A program made the position numbers and the translations under genes. This document shows, one piece after another, positions 1-11,035 of a stretch of 64,000 nucleotides of DNA. Source of the DNA: Petaurus breviceps papuanus. Lineage: Eukaryota; Chordata; Mammalia; Diprotodontia; Petauridae. The number at the start of each line of letters is the position of its first letter. The stretch's first letter is position 1. The notes below the pieces were generated by a model. The model saw only the letters and a program-made list of their open reading frames with translations, was not told where the DNA came from and searched no databases. Where the stretch lies: NCBI GenBank assembly GCA_028583685.1, contig JAMXIF010001118.1:5476366-5540365 (forward strand), read 5' to 3'.

Positions 1-260
1 CTCCTCCCTCCCCAAGACAGCTTGCAATCTTTTGGTATTTTCCTTTTAAATACATTTTCACATTAGTAATGTTGCACAGAAGAATTATAATGAATGTGTA
101 AAAAAAACATGAGAGAGAAGATAAAACAAAACAGAAAAGAAAATAAGTTTGCTTCATTCTGCATTCCAACTCCATAGTTCTTTCTCTGGATGTGACTGGC
201 ATTTTCCATCATGAATCTTTTGGAACTGTTTTAGGTTATTGCATTGCTGAGAAAGGGGCA
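1..260 (-). mobile_element. L1 LINE 3' end fragment (marsupial type)
   Basis: The stretch matches, in reverse, the 3' untranslated end typical of marsupial L1 elements: CACATTAGTAATGTTGCACAG, then an A-rich block, then TTTTCCATCATGAATCTTTTGGA and TTGCATTGCTGAGAAAGG. The same block recurs in the same orientation at 63585-64000, where it is longer. The piece lacks ORF2 and its left edge is cut by the window. It is a family call from memory of the consensus. Confidence 0.75.
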
Positions 261-530
261 CTATCTATTTCATTTTTAATTTAAAATATTTCTATGAGAA
301 AACTTTTATTTGTCTGTTCAACTCTTTTTTTTTCTACAACAGTTAAGTGTTATGTTCTTATGTTGCATTCTCCCCAGGTCTCTTCCCCCATGTCAGTATA
401 CTGTCCTAACATATCCCAGTTAGGAGAAATGATAAATTCTTCTCTCTTCTTCCTAATTTCTCCCCAAGTGTTTTCAATTTTCCTGTAATTTTTTTTCTGT
501 CTTTTGTTAAGATCAGAAAAACAGAACAAA

Positions 531-706
531 AGAGGCAGGTAGGTGGCTCAGTAAATAAAGCACTGGCCCTGAAGCCAGGAGGACCTGAGTTCAAATATGA
601 CTTCAGACACTTGTCACACTTTACTAGCTGTGTGACCTTAGGCAAGTCACTCAGCCACAATTGTCTTGCCTTCCCTCCTCCAAAAATATTAAGAATTAAA
701 AAAAAA
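531..706 (+). mobile_element. Marsupial tRNA-derived SINE
   Basis: A head resembling GGGGCAGCTAGGTGGC is followed by the B-box-like GAGTTCAAATATGAC, then TGTGACCTTAGGCAAGTCACTCAG and an A-rich tail, the normal order for the marsupial CORE-type SINE transcribed by RNA polymerase III. A short AACAAAAG direct repeat may be the TSD. It separates L1 sequence on the left from older L1 ORF1 sequence on the right. Confidence 0.85.
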
Positions 707-889
707 ACAAAAGAAAAGCAACATCCCAGTTGCTGTTTCTCCTATTATTTGTTACTACTACATTTGAATATAGTACTCTTTTGAAGGAACACATAACATA
801 TTGTTTTGCTGTTATGAAAATGTAAGTATTTCATCAATGTTTAACCCCTTTGTACTACTTAAATGTAATTACTTTGTAAGTCTCTCTGA

Positions 890-1480
890 ATTATTTTATT
901 TCAATTTCAAATTTTCTACTTACATTTTGTAAAATAAGGAATTTTTGAAGATCTTCTATTTCATTAAAAAGCTACCTTTTTCCTCTTTGTAGTATATTCA
1001 GTTTTGTAAGATAAGTTGTTCTTGACTAAAAGCTTTTATCTTTTGCCTTTTGGAATATTCTGTATTCTAAATTTTGTCTCCTTCATGGTAGCTGCTACTC
1101 AATTTTGTGTAATCCTGACTATGGTTCCTTGGCACTTGAATTCTTTATTTTTTTAATTGACTACTTGCAGCATTTTTTTTTTCTTAACATGGAATCTTTG
1201 GATTTTGGAAACTACTTATTTTAAATAGGTGATAACTTTTAGTTCCCTATTTCTTTGTAATTTCTTGGTATCATTTTAATATTTTTTATGTCCTGAAAGT
1301 CATTGAAATCTGTATGTTCCATTCTAGTTTTCAGGAAATATGCTTTTAGAAAGATTTTCTACCTTCTGCTTCAAGTATTTCTTTTAATATATTTTCCGTG
1401 TTTTCATTTTTCTCCATGGTTCCTAAAACTTTGCTTTTAATTTTTATCTCTTGTTCCTTTTCTTTCAACTAGTTTTATGG
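890..1480 (-). mobile_element. Old L1 ORF1 remnant
   Basis: Read in reverse, this stretch follows the order of the ORF1 C-terminal half seen in better copies here (for example 16400-17000 and 26880-27200): 'tattctg' for the aggregation block, GTAATCCTGACTATGGTTCC for the RIT motif region, then the coiled-coil side. It is saturated with stops and indels. ORF1 encodes the L1 RNA-binding chaperone. Divergence is far greater than in the HAL1-like copies, so it is an old insertion. Confidence 0.6.
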
Positions 1481-1487
1481 TCAATAA

Positions 1488-1690
1488 TCACTACAGAAAC
1501 ATAGTCAAAATTGTTCTTCGCATTTAGACTAGTTTACATGGAAATGTATGATCCAGACTGATGTCAAATTCTCTTAATGCCAAGAATCACATAGTGAGTA
1601 TCTTTTGGAGTATGGAACTGAGGAGACGATTCTACAATTGGACAATTATAGCTCATGCACAGTAAGCAAGTCTCTGGATAGAGATAAACC
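1488..1690. repeat. Unclassified interspersed repeat, copy 1
   Basis: The order of short blocks matches that in 2337-2560: CACTACAGAAACATAG, then ATGTCAAATTCTCTTAATGCC, then GACGATTCTACAATTGGACAATTAT and CAAGTCTCTG. I do not recognise the family. The two copies lie about 850 bp apart in the same orientation. Confidence 0.55.
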
Positions 1691-2336
1691 ATTTTTTCCC
1701 AATGAGACCCTCTTTATACTTCTTAAGGGATTACTTTCTTCTTCTGGGTTTGTCTCTTTGGTATCTGTGCATTCATAGTATTTCTTCACATAGTTTGGTT
1801 GTCTTATTTTATATAACTCATATGTCTAGTTTTACTTCTTAATCTTAAACTTTGTGTCAGGGCCAGATAGTCTTTATACACATATTTGAGTGGGGAATTT
1901 GGGATGTGTTTTGTTTTGAACTTGGTTATCTGGGCTAATAGCCTTCCATCATCCCTATAACTTTCTACTTTTGATCACAAAAGGGGTTTTATATTTTATG
2001 TGCCATATCCTCTATATTAGATTGCAAGCTTATCTCTATATTTAGAGGTTCTTACTAGAGCACCTTGAACTTGGTAGACAGTTTGTAAGTGAGTTTTGGA
2101 CAATTGACATACTTAGACTCCTGCTATGATCGTCTTGTACAATTTGTCCATCTACCCATATCTGGTCAACAGGTTAAAAACAATCTGTCTCTGAAATGTT
2201 TTGTTTTGTTTTTCATAAAGATTTTACACTTAACCAAGGACATAGAAAATAAAGTGCATCATTACTTAAAATTATGGTGAAGTCTATGACATAAATCCTT
2301 TCAGAGAGTAGCAGTTCTTACACTCATCATCCTTGA
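1691..2336. other. No recognisable feature
   Basis: AT-rich sequence with no reading frame of interest and no repeat family that I can name. Confidence 0.5.
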
Positions 2337-2560
2337 GAAAGATCCACTATAGAATCATAGCCAAGGTTGCTCTGCTCATTCAAGTAGCATTACACTAAGA
2401 TTCATGATTTTGTCTGAGGTCAAATCCTCTTTAACACCCATCAAGCATCATACTGCACACATCTAATATAGAATATGAGACTTAGAGACTATTCTTCTAA
2501 AACTGGACAGTTATTGCCCACATCCAGTAGACAAACCTCTGTAAAGTATATGTATTTTTA
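2337..2560. repeat. Unclassified interspersed repeat, copy 2
   Basis: Blocks CCACTATAGAATCATAGCC, GAGGTCAAATCCTCTTTAACA, GACTATTCTTCTAAAACTGG and ACAAACCTCTG parallel copy 1 at 1488-1690. Identity looks only moderate, so the pair is either an old dispersed family or an old local duplication. Confidence 0.55.
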
Positions 2561-2643
2561 AGTCATTAGTCACTAAAACTGAATTGATGGAAAATGCACT
2601 GGTTTTTTTTTTGGAAGTAGAATTTATCTGGCATATATACATG

Positions 2644-2662
2644 GTGTGTGTGTGTGTGTGTG
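2644..2662. repeat. (GT)n microsatellite
   Basis: About nine GT units in a row. Confidence 0.95.
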
Positions 2663-2789
2663 TCTATGGTGGTTTGTTGCATTTATTTTGTTTTTTTAAA
2701 TTTCTAGACCTGGTTTCTGTCAGAGAAAACCTCAGCAGGTATACAAAACCTTATCTTGAGGCAAGAATATATGTAGACGAATTATAGAA

Positions 2790-3010
2790 TTTAGAGTGGA
2801 AAAGGAAATCAGAGGCCATCTAGTCTCATACATACATAAAAGGAAGCCTCACTAAAATGTACTCAACAAAGTCCCCCCCCCAAATTTGCTTGCATGTGAC
2901 AAAAAAAGGAGAAAGTCATTGCCTCTTGGCAGACCAATCCATTTTTAGGGAGTTCTAACTGTTAACAAGTTTTTTTTTTTGACATAAAACCTAAATTTTC
3001 TTCATTGTAA
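2790..3010 (+). mobile_element. Ancient CR1/L3-like repeat remnant
   Basis: The order 'GGAAATCAGAGGCCATCTAG', 'CTCACTAAAATGTACTCAAC', 'GGCAGACCAATCCATTTTTAG', 'GGAGTTCTAACTGTTAACAAG' and 'AAACCTAAATTTTCTTCATTG' matches the ancient amniote repeat commonly assigned to the CR1/L3 group. It is heavily decayed and non-coding. Confidence 0.55.
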
Positions 3011-3104
3011 CTTTTATAATACAAAGGAAACACTAAAGCAAAATAATAAGGATTCAATAAAAATCTTTGTTTCATTTGAATTTTTAGTGACAAGAGAATG
3101 AAAT

Positions 3105-3197
3105 TCAACATGCATTTTAAGTACCTGCTATATGTAAAGCACTCAGCTAACCATTGAAAGTATAAAGAAAAAAACCCACAATCCCTGCTCTCAAGGA
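3105..3197 (+). repeat. Ancient mammalian interspersed repeat (unnamed), fragment
   Basis: Carries the pattern 'AAGTACCTGCTATATGTAAAGCAC ... AATCCCTGCTCTCAAGGA', a worn copy of the family whose consensus reads roughly TTATTAAGCACCTACTATGTG followed by GGGGATACAAAG and CTGCCCTCAAGGAGC. I do not commit to a family name. Confidence 0.55.
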
Positions 3198-3548
3198 TTT
3201 TTTTTATCTATCAATCTTACAGTGTATTAGAAATTTAACAATAGCAAAAAAACCCAATAATGTCTCTCCCACACTCCCAAAAATCTCTAGAAGTAGTGCT
3301 GAGGACAGGATCAGTTGTCTACACCCAACATATGGCATTTCACATTTCTCATACAGGGTACCTATTCACCTCTGGACTGGCTAGCCCACTCTCTGCTACC
3401 CTCATACTGACAGGTCTTGTTTCCCAGGAAATGATCATGTCTAAAGTTAACAATCATATTCTCTCAGGTTCCTAGGGGTAACATTCATGGGGGAATATGC
3501 TCCCCTTCCCCACCACTTTATCATGATTTCCCATTGAGTTCCCTCAGT

Positions 3549-3722
3549 CAGTTCATCAACAAACACTTATTAAACACCTACTAAGTACCAGATACCATGC
3601 TAAGTTCTGCAGATACAAAAAAGGCAAAAGATAGACCCTGCACTCAAGAAGCTCACAATTTGATATGGGACACAATAAGCAAACACGTATTACAAACAAG
3701 CTATATAGAGCTTTGCTTCATT
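3549..3722 (+). repeat. Ancient mammalian interspersed repeat (unnamed), 5' part
   Basis: Same family as 3105-3197 and better preserved: ACACTTATTAAACACCTACT, then CCATGCTAAGTTCTGCAGAT, then GCACTCAAGAAGCTCACAAT, then ATGGGACACAATAAGCAAAC. Confidence 0.65.
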
Positions 3723-4229
3723 TTACATAAAACCAGTCACAAATGATAATGTATTTGATCTTAGTCATAAGCATTTTCTTACCTTCACAGACATTTAGAT
3801 ATTACGGCAAATACAAGAACAATAAATGCAACACAATTCACACAATAAACCTGAGTGAGCATTCAGTATTTGTGGTGCAGAATAGTCTCTTCAAGAGATT
3901 TGCCAAGAACAGGAGTGAGAAAAAACTCAAGTGTTTGGTCTGACTCACAAGTCTGGACAATAAGCTTCAGTTTCTTTTTTTCTTTCACAGAAATGATAGG
4001 TTTTCAACATATTCTATGTTAGACAAATACTTCTACTGCTAAACTGAGTTGATCTATGCTGATTTTTTTTACTAGTACTTCACCAAGTACATAATCTCAG
4101 CCAAACTAGTCAACCAGCTGGTTGACTTCTATGATTCTCTGTTTCCAAGATTTTCTTCTGCTTAGTTTATGACAAGCAAACAAATTCTAGTCTTATATCT
4201 ATGACCAGGAAAACTTTATTTGTCCCATA
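3723..4229. other. No recognisable feature
   Basis: Low-complexity AT-rich sequence without a supportable gene or named repeat. Confidence 0.5.
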
Positions 4230-4234
4230 ATCAC

Positions 4235-4771
4235 TGTAATGGGAATGTAAATTTAAAGATTTTCCCTGCCCCTAGGCTAATGTGCACCTGGAGCCTGGGG
4301 CGGGAGGTTGGTTTTTCAGTAGATACTTCTTGATTGGCCAGTGAGTCAATAAGGTTGTTACATTCTCTGAGCCAGGAGAAGGCTATATAAGCCCTGATGT
4401 GTAACTTTGTTTTGGGGCTCACTTTGAGAAGTGTTTTGTGATTTGATCAGATGAAACTCTGGGAAGCCGTTGTCCAGAGCCCCCTGGCTTTGAAACCCAG
4501 ATGTTGAAACCCAGATGTTGATTTGGTATGGATGTAATGGTTGGGCAGTTTGGAAATCTGTCTACTTGATCTGTTTCTGTCTTAATAATTCTGTCTGTAT
4601 ATTCTGAAATTCGGAGTGCTAACCTTTTTCCCCTGAACTAGGTAAACAATACATATTTGACTGATTAAAGTAATCTTGCTAACCCATTTTGAGTTGCTTT
4701 CCTTTATCAAAGCAGATCTAAGAACCTGTGGTGGCAGCAAGCCTGGGGATGCCGGGGTGCTTGCTGCTACA
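4235..4771 (+). mobile_element. Solo LTR, family A (endogenous retrovirus fossil)
   Basis: The element begins TGTAATGGGAATG and ends GCTTGCTGCTACA, and is bracketed by a perfect 5-bp direct repeat ATCAC (4230-4234 and 4772-4776). Inside are a TATA-like box TATATAA at 4384-4390 and an ATTAAA polyadenylation signal at 4664-4669, which set the plus orientation. No internal region is attached, so it is a solo LTR left by recombination. Two further copies lie at 21307-21833 and 47063-48804, and relatives at 41393-43141. A 5-bp duplication fits an ERVL/class III-like integrase, but the family is not certain. Copies differ by roughly 3-7 positions in the first 70 bases, so the family is not very old. 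Confidence 0.85.
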
Positions 4772-4776
4772 ATCAC

Positions 4777-5199
4777 CTGATGCTTCTGTTTTCCATATGT
4801 TCTCTAGTTATCAACTGAAAATGACCTCAAATTCTTCTCTTCTTCATATACAAATCACTGAAGAACACTGTCTTTTACATTCACGCAACATTCTACAGCT
4901 TGTCACATTCAAAATGAGCAATTTCTGCTTCAGAATTCTGAGTCATAATAATTACCTTTCCTAGAGAAGACTTGTGACCCAGATGATTAAACTGTCAGAG
5001 CAGGAAATTCACTAGCTGCTTTTCTCAGAAGCAAATTTATGCCCCAGAGAAGTAAACTCTCATTCTATTACATAAGGAGTATAAATGTATACACTTAGTA
5101 ATGTAAATGTATCGCAGTTGTACATGCCCTCCTCAGCCAAAATTAATCTCACTCTCAAGAATATAGTCATGAATAACATTATGAACAAACAAATGAATA
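4777..5199. other. No recognisable feature
   Basis: Stretch between the solo LTR and a TTTG microsatellite. I see no gene or named repeat. Confidence 0.5.
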
Positions 5200-5236
5200 C
5201 TGTGTTTGTTTGTTTATTTGTTTGTTTGTTTGTTTT
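5200..5236. repeat. (TTTG)n microsatellite
   Basis: About nine units of TTTG with one TTTA variant. Confidence 0.9.
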
Positions 5237-5244
5237 AAAGAAGG

Positions 5245-5440
5245 AATTCAGTGGTTTAGCAAGAAGAGCATTGGGTTAGAAATAAAGGCTCTAGATCCTT
5301 TTATTGACTTTCCTACCTATTAGCTGCATGCCCCTGGAAAAATTATTTACTATTTCTGACACCAGTTTCCTCATCTATTCGTTGATATTGCTGAAAAAAA
5401 ATGATTACTAAAGTCCCTTCTAATCCTACATACCATAATT
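5245..5440 (+). mobile_element. MIR-like SINE remnant
   Basis: Worn MIR layout: AGTGGTTTAGCAAGAAGAGC, TTAGCTGCATGCCCCTGG in the CORE region, CAGTTTCCTCATCTATTC, and a CTTCTAATCCTACA end resembling the L2-type tail. Confidence 0.6.
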
Positions 5441-6045
5441 TGAAGAAAATTCAGATTTAAAAGAGAAGTGCCATCCAACATTTTTGACAAATGGCACATT
5501 TCTTCTGTTAGGAAGAAAAGGACTAGGCACTTAGGAGACTTGTCAAATAAGTGACAAAATCAGTGGCCTAGAGCATTTTCCTGATGAAAAGGAGTGTCTG
5601 GATATTATTTAATCTCCCTGAACACACTCAATAACAAAAAAGCAGATCCCATCATTCTTTCAAAACAAGGAGAGAATGACTGGATGAGGAAATGGCAAGA
5701 AAGTGATCTCTAATACTTAACTGGCCCAATATTTAATGTTGGACCTTCTGGTACAAATTTCAAGTAACTAAGGGCAAAAAAAGGGACCATTGCAGGAGTA
5801 TTTGCTAACTCTCAAATTTAGAAGTGCTCTACCCCTGTGGAGTACCCATTCCCTGAGGACTTTAGTCATTTATGTATGTAAATGAGAGGAAACACTTCTA
5901 GACAAACAAATGTTGTATCTTTGATGAATATCCTTTGCAAGATATGGCTAAATAATCTTTGTTATCAACTGTTAGATAATCTGCAAAATACCAAATGCAG
6001 TATCATTTCATTTGCATGTCAAACTTGAACTACTTGACTGATATA
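5441..6045. other. No recognisable feature
   Basis: Unassigned AT-rich sequence up to a microsatellite. Confidence 0.5.
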
Positions 6046-6047
6046 TA

Positions 6048-6125
6048 CATATGTAGAAAGATAGATAGATATGTATGTATGTATGTGTGTATATATATAC
6101 ACATATATATATATATATATACACA
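6048..6125. repeat. GATA/TATG/AT compound microsatellite
   Basis: Successive short runs of GATA, TATG and AT dinucleotides. Confidence 0.9.
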
Positions 6126-6194
6126 TCAAAATTTACCTACAGTACATATAATATACTGTAAAACTGGGTTTTGGTCAGATTGCGAATGGCCATA

Positions 6195-6960
6195 AATTAC
6201 AAGTCAAACAGTTTAGACTTTATTCTGTAGGCCTAGAAATTAGATGATGGGGGGCAGCTAGGTGGCACAGTGAATAGAGCAGTGACCCTGTAGTCAGGAG
6301 GACCTAAGTTCAAATCTGACCTCAGACACTTAACACTTACTAGCCATGTGACCTTGGACAACTCATTTAACCCCAATTGCCCTGCCTTCAGCCCTCCAAA
6401 AGGGCAAAATAAAAGAAATTAGATAATGAAAGTTAATAAGGATTTTCAAATGAGTGTGTGTGTCTGTGTGTGGAGGCTGAATATGATATAACTAAAACCA
6501 GTCATTTAGAAGATTAATCTGAGTGGGAAGTGAGAGTTGTTAGAGAAAGGAGAGGCAGAAAGCCAACCAGCTAGTGAGGAGGCTATTTTACTAGTCCTGG
6601 CAAGAAGTAATGTGGGCCTAAAATAAGTTGGTGGCCAAGAAAATGAAACAGAGGGAGTGGATGAAAAAGAAGTTATTGTTGAGTTAGAATTAATATCGCT
6701 GAATAGATTCAATGAGTGAGAGAAGAGGTGTCAAACGTAATTCAGAGATATTAATCTTAAATGACATTAATAGTGATTATGACTAGAACAAGAAAATAGG
6801 AGAATTGAGAATAGTCAGCGTCGGTGAATCTGGTCTGTCTAATTTAATTTGGGGCATTGATGAACAAACCATGTGGGAGAAAATATGAAGAACTTTGGAA
6901 AAGAGGGCCTAATGTTTGAGTGAAAGGTTAGGGCTTGATATTTGGATTAGGAATTGATAA
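6195..6960 (+). repeat. Ancient mammalian interspersed repeat, 3' part, split by a SINE
   Basis: TTTAGACTTTATTCTGTAGG and, beyond the SINE, GATTAATCTGAGTGGGAAG, GAGGCTATTTTACTAGTCCTGG and TAATGTGGGCCTAAAATAAG follow the order of the later part of the same unnamed family seen at 3549, 11036 and 43318. The SINE at 6250-6413 interrupts it with a TSD, so the repeat is the older of the two. Confidence 0.6.
6250..6413 (+). mobile_element. Marsupial tRNA-derived SINE with TSD
   Basis: Starts GGGGCAGCTAGGTGGCACAG and ends in an AAAAT-rich tail. It is flanked by AGAAATTAGATGATG (6235-6249) and AGAAATTAGATAATG (6414-6428), a 15-bp TSD with one difference. Confidence 0.93.
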
Positions 6961-7489
6961 CTGAAGCAATGGAAGAAAAATTGATCACAGAAACATTTCT
7001 GTTGCTTGGTATGCTGATGCTTATAAAAAGCATACAGAAAAGCTGAAATTCATGTAAATATGTCCATCAGTGGATTTGTATTGGAATCTTCCATGACAAT
7101 CAATTTTAGATATCATGTTCATAGTAATTCATCTTGGAAGGTGAGCAAGATTGCATCATGGAATATAGCTTTGTACAAGTCTTGGCTTAAAGTTCTGGTT
7201 CCAACACTTACTATATGTTCAAATGCAAATCACTTTACCACTATGGATCTCATTTTCTACATCTCTAAAATAATTGTGCAAAACCTGTATTACAAATGTT
7301 ACAAGGTTATAATGATGAAAGTATCCTGAAAATTTTCAAGCACCCTATTTATAAACAGAACTATTTATTGGGTAGGACAAATAAGATAAACTGTCCCAGC
7401 CCTGTTTTTAAAGAGTTTTACATTACTGCTGCTAGAATGTTATTTATACAGGCACCCAGTAAGAGGGAAAAAAAATGCAGAATGTAGGG
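6961..7489. other. No recognisable feature
   Basis: Unassigned sequence. Open frames here (for example 7060-7329) have no recognisable domain and sit in AT-rich DNA; I treat them as chance. Confidence 0.5.
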
Positions 7490-7990
7490 ATGCTGGCATA
7501 TGATTGTGATAGAATACTAATGTGCTGTAAGAAATGATGAGCTCAATGATCTTAGCAAAGCATGAAATATTGAACAATGAAATGAGCAGAACCAAGAGAA
7601 TGTGGCATACTATGCCAAGAATATTTTTAAGACCAACTCTGAGTGAATAAGTCGTTTTGACTATCATAAATATGCACATTAATAACAATTAATCATATGA
7701 AGATGGTATTTGCATGCAAAGAAAGAAATTATGAATAGAAGTATGTATAGAATGGTTTTACATACACACACAAGCACACACATTTCCACATTTTTACCTA
7801 ATGGCAGTCATCTCTAGGGTGACAGGGGTGAGAGAACAAAATAAAAGGACAAAAATAAAGTTACATGATAACCTTATTATATATTTGAAAGACATAGTAA
7901 ATTTTACATAAAAGATTTATAATTTCATAGACAATAATTTATTTTTTCCTACCCTGCTATGTAATGGATTGCTTGTTTTATTTCTTAAGT
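7490..7990 (+). mobile_element. Old L1 3' end fragment
   Basis: GATTGTGATAGAATACTAATG and GCTGTAAGAAATGATGAGCTC match the last codons of L1 ORF2 (the family motif reads roughly ...EYYAAIKNDE), followed by a worn 3' untranslated region. It is 5'-truncated, as is usual for L1. Confidence 0.65.
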
Positions 7991-8014
7991 TCACAATGAA
8001 ATAAAATTTACAAA

Positions 8015-8140
8015 AAGACTATGGTTGTAGAGTTAGAGAACCTTGGTTTGAATTCCACTTTTGTTCCTTATTACTCTTGTTTTCTTGCATATCATGACCT
8101 TCCTGGACCTTAGTTTCATTTTCAGTAAGATAAAGGAGTT
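8015..8140 (+). mobile_element. MIR-like SINE remnant
   Basis: TAGAGAACCTTGGTTTGAAT, CATATCATGACCTTCCTGGACC and TTTCATTTTCAGTAAGATAAAG follow MIR order. The HAL1-like element starting near 8150 appears to have landed in it. Confidence 0.6.
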
Positions 8141-8848
8141 GAGAAGAAAGTGGAGCAGCGGAACCAAGATGGCGGAATAAAAACAGGATACCTCCAATAA
8201 AGGTAAAATATGACTCTAAACAAATTTTATAGCTACAGAACCCAAAAAGTGACAGAGAGAAACAAATCTCCTGCTGAAGGCAGCCTGGCAGGCTGACAGG
8301 AAGGGTCTATCACACCAAGCGGGGAACTAAGCCCAGCCCTGCATGAGCTGTGTGGTTCCAGATCTGGGGTGCACAGACCAATGGCCAGGTCTGAGCCAGA
8401 GCAGACTTCAAGAGAGTGAATCACCATAAATGGTGGCAGTTACCAGACTTCTCAAATCATAAATACCAAAGAGAAAGTAAAAGGTCAGTGAGGAACTCTG
8501 TTGGAACTGGGTGACTGAAGGGTGAGAAGTGGCAGATGTGTTGTGGCTTCAGCTGCTGCTACGTGGCTGCCTCCAGAGTTCTTGGATGGCAGATTGTAGA
8601 GGGACCAATCAACCATTCATGGGGTAATTGCTCTTGCTTTGAGCTACTGGGATCTGGACCCCAGTCTTGAGTGGTGGTCCTGGAGTGTGTGGACAATGTG
8701 CCAGAGCTTGGGGTGTCTGTATAGAGGGCACCCTCCCCTCTGAAAACATATGTGAAAACCATAGCAATTTGGTACATAACCCTCTGCAATTTGGAAGCAC
8801 AGTTCTACCAATGCAAAGAGCTCAAAAGTCAAATAATTGCCTGGCAAG

Positions 8849-9912
8849 ATGAGCAAGCAGAAGAGGCACAAATGTATCATAGAATCCTTTTTTGGGAACA
8901 AAAACGATCAAAATATGGAACCAGAAGAAGTTAATGAAGTTAAAACTCCAGCATCAAAAGCTTCCAAGAAAAATATGAATTGGTTACAGGTCATGGAGGA
9001 GTTCAAGAAGGATCTTGAAAACCAAGTAAGAGAAGTGGAGGAAAAAATGGGGAGAGAAATGAGAATGATGCAATAAAATAATAAAAAGAGAGTGAACAAC
9101 CTGACTGAAGAAAATAACACCTTAAAAAATAGACTAACTCAAATAGCAAAAGAGGTCCAAAAAGCCAAGGAGGAGAAGAATACCTTAAAAAGCAAAATTG
9201 GCCAGATGGAAAAGGAATTTCAAAAACTCACTGAAGAGAATAATTCCTCCAAAATAAGATTAGAACAAATGGAAGCTAATGACTTTATGAGAATTCAAGG
9301 TAACAGTTCCATACAAATGAAAAAAATAGAAGGCAATGTGAAATAACTCATTGTAAAAACTACTGACCTGGAAAATAAATCCAGAAGAGATCATTTAAAA
9401 ATTATTGCACTACCTGAAAGCCATGATCAAAAACAAAAAGAGCCTAGACAACATCTTTTGAGAAATTATCAAGCAAAATTGCTCTGATATTCTCGAACCA
9501 TAGGGAAAAATAGAAATCAAAAGAATTCACCAATCACTTCTTGCAAAAGATTCCAAAAAAAAACTTCTAGGAATATCATAGCCAAATTACAATGTTCCCA
9601 GGTCAAAGAGAAAATATTACAAGCTTCCTGAAAGAAATAATTTGAGTATTGTGGAAACACAATCAGGATAACACAAGTTCTACCAGCTTCTACACTGAGG
9701 GATAGAAGGGCTTGGAATATGATATTCTAGAGGTCAAAAGAGCTAGGATTCAAATCAAGAATCACCTGCTCAGTAAAACTGAGTATAATGCTTCAGGGGA
9801 AAATATGGTCATTCAATGAAATGGAGAACTTTCAAGTATTCTTGATGAAAAACCTAGAGCTGAAAAGAAAATTTGACTTTCAAATACAAGAAGCAAGAGA
9901 AACATGAGAAGA
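8849..9912 (+). pseudogene. ORF1 of HAL1-like copy A (L1 ORF1p-like RNA-binding protein)
   Basis: The frame opens at ATG 8849 with MSKQKRHKCIIESFFGNKN. A long heptad-rich coiled coil follows (NNLTEENNTLKNRLTQ, MEKEFQKLTEENN), as in L1 ORF1p trimers, and then the RNA-recognition and C-terminal part beginning DLENKSRRDHLKIIALPES. Two in-frame stops, at 9074-9076 and 9344-9346, break the frame, and a shift lies beyond the RRM start. The C-terminal motif 'TIRITQ' is visible as GGAAACACAATCAGGATAAC, followed by the RRAWNMIF stretch. It cannot make a full protein. L1 ORF1p coats its own RNA and acts as a nucleic-acid chaperone. Confidence 0.8.
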
Positions 9913-10029
9913 TAAACAGGAAAAAGCAGTAATAAGGAGCCTATTAAAATTGAACTATTCACATTACTATACAGAAAAACTATAATTGTAAATCATGAGA
10001 CTTTTCTCAGTATGAGGACAGCTGAAAGA

Positions 10030-10042
10030 ATATATATGTATG

Positions 10043-10093
<51 letters not shown>

Positions 10094-10180
10094 ATAAATA
10101 CATATATGTGTATGTATGGGAGGCTATATATGTATATGAATACATATGTGAGTATATGTGTGTACATGTATACATAGACA
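10030..10180. repeat. (CT)n/(AT)n/(GT)n compound microsatellite inside HAL1-like copy A
   Basis: Runs of CT, TA and GT followed by imperfect TATG/TACA units. All four other HAL1-like copies carry a microsatellite at the same place, between ORF1 and the purine-rich segment. Confidence 0.9.
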
Positions 10181-11035
10181 GAGGGTACAGGATCAGTTGA
10201 GTAGGAAGGGATGTTAGATAAAAAATAAAATTAAGAGGTGAGAGAGGAATATGAGAGAAAGAGGAAAGGACAGATAGAATAGGGCAAATTATCTAGTATA
10301 AAAGAGGCAAGAGAAAACTGTTACAATGGAGGGGAAGAGCAGGAAGGTGAAAGGGAATGAATGGGTCAACCTTACCCTCATGGAATTTGGCTTAAGGAGA
10401 GAATAACATACATACTTATTTGGGTATCTTACCCAACAGGCAAGTAGGTGGGAAGGGGATAAGGAGGGGATGACAGAAGGAAGGGCAGATTAGGAGAGAG
10501 GGTAGTTAGAAGCAAACACTTTTGAAAAATGACAGGGTCAAAGTAGAAAATAGAATAAGTGGGGGGTAGGATAGGATGGAGGGGATTATAGTTTTTCCAA
10601 ATGTAACTACGATGGAAATGTTTTGCCTAACTACACATGTACAACCTATATTGAATTGCTTATCTTCCCAGTGGGGATGGGTGAGGAGGGAAGAAGTGCA
10701 AGAATCTGGAAATCAAAGTTTTAAAAACAACTGTTAAAAATTGTTTTGTTTTTTACATGCAACTGGAAATAAGAGATATACAGGCAGGCACTGGGGTCTA
10801 GAAATCCATCTTGCCCTACTAGAACGTTAGAGGAGGGATGGGTGAGGATATAAGAGAGAGCAGATTGGGGGAAGGGGTATTCAGTATGCTTGCTATCTTG
10901 TGGTGGGGGTAGGGGAGAGATGGGGAGGAAATTTGTAACTCAAAATCTTGTGGAAATGATTTTTGCAAACTAAAAATAAATTTTAAAAAATAAAAATGAA
11001 GGAGATGGAGTAGAAGAGAAAAAAAAACAAAGTCA

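Larger units (their letters stand above)
8150..10998 (+). mobile_element. HAL1-like (half-L1) element, copy A, near full length
   Basis: The element starts at about GGAACCAAGATGGCGG with an L1-style 5' untranslated region, carries ORF1 (8849 to about 9910), and passes without any ORF2 into a purine-rich segment, a microsatellite and a 3' tail ending CTAAAAATAAATTTTAAAAA. True L1 would have ORF2 after the purine-rich segment, as begins to be seen at 22950-23420. ORF1 without ORF2 defines half-L1 (HAL1) elements, which need an L1 to supply reverse transcriptase. Four further copies occur here. A blurred AAGGAG...AAGA repeat on each side may be an eroded TSD. I am sure of the copy relationship and fairly sure of the HAL1 label. 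Confidence 0.8.
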
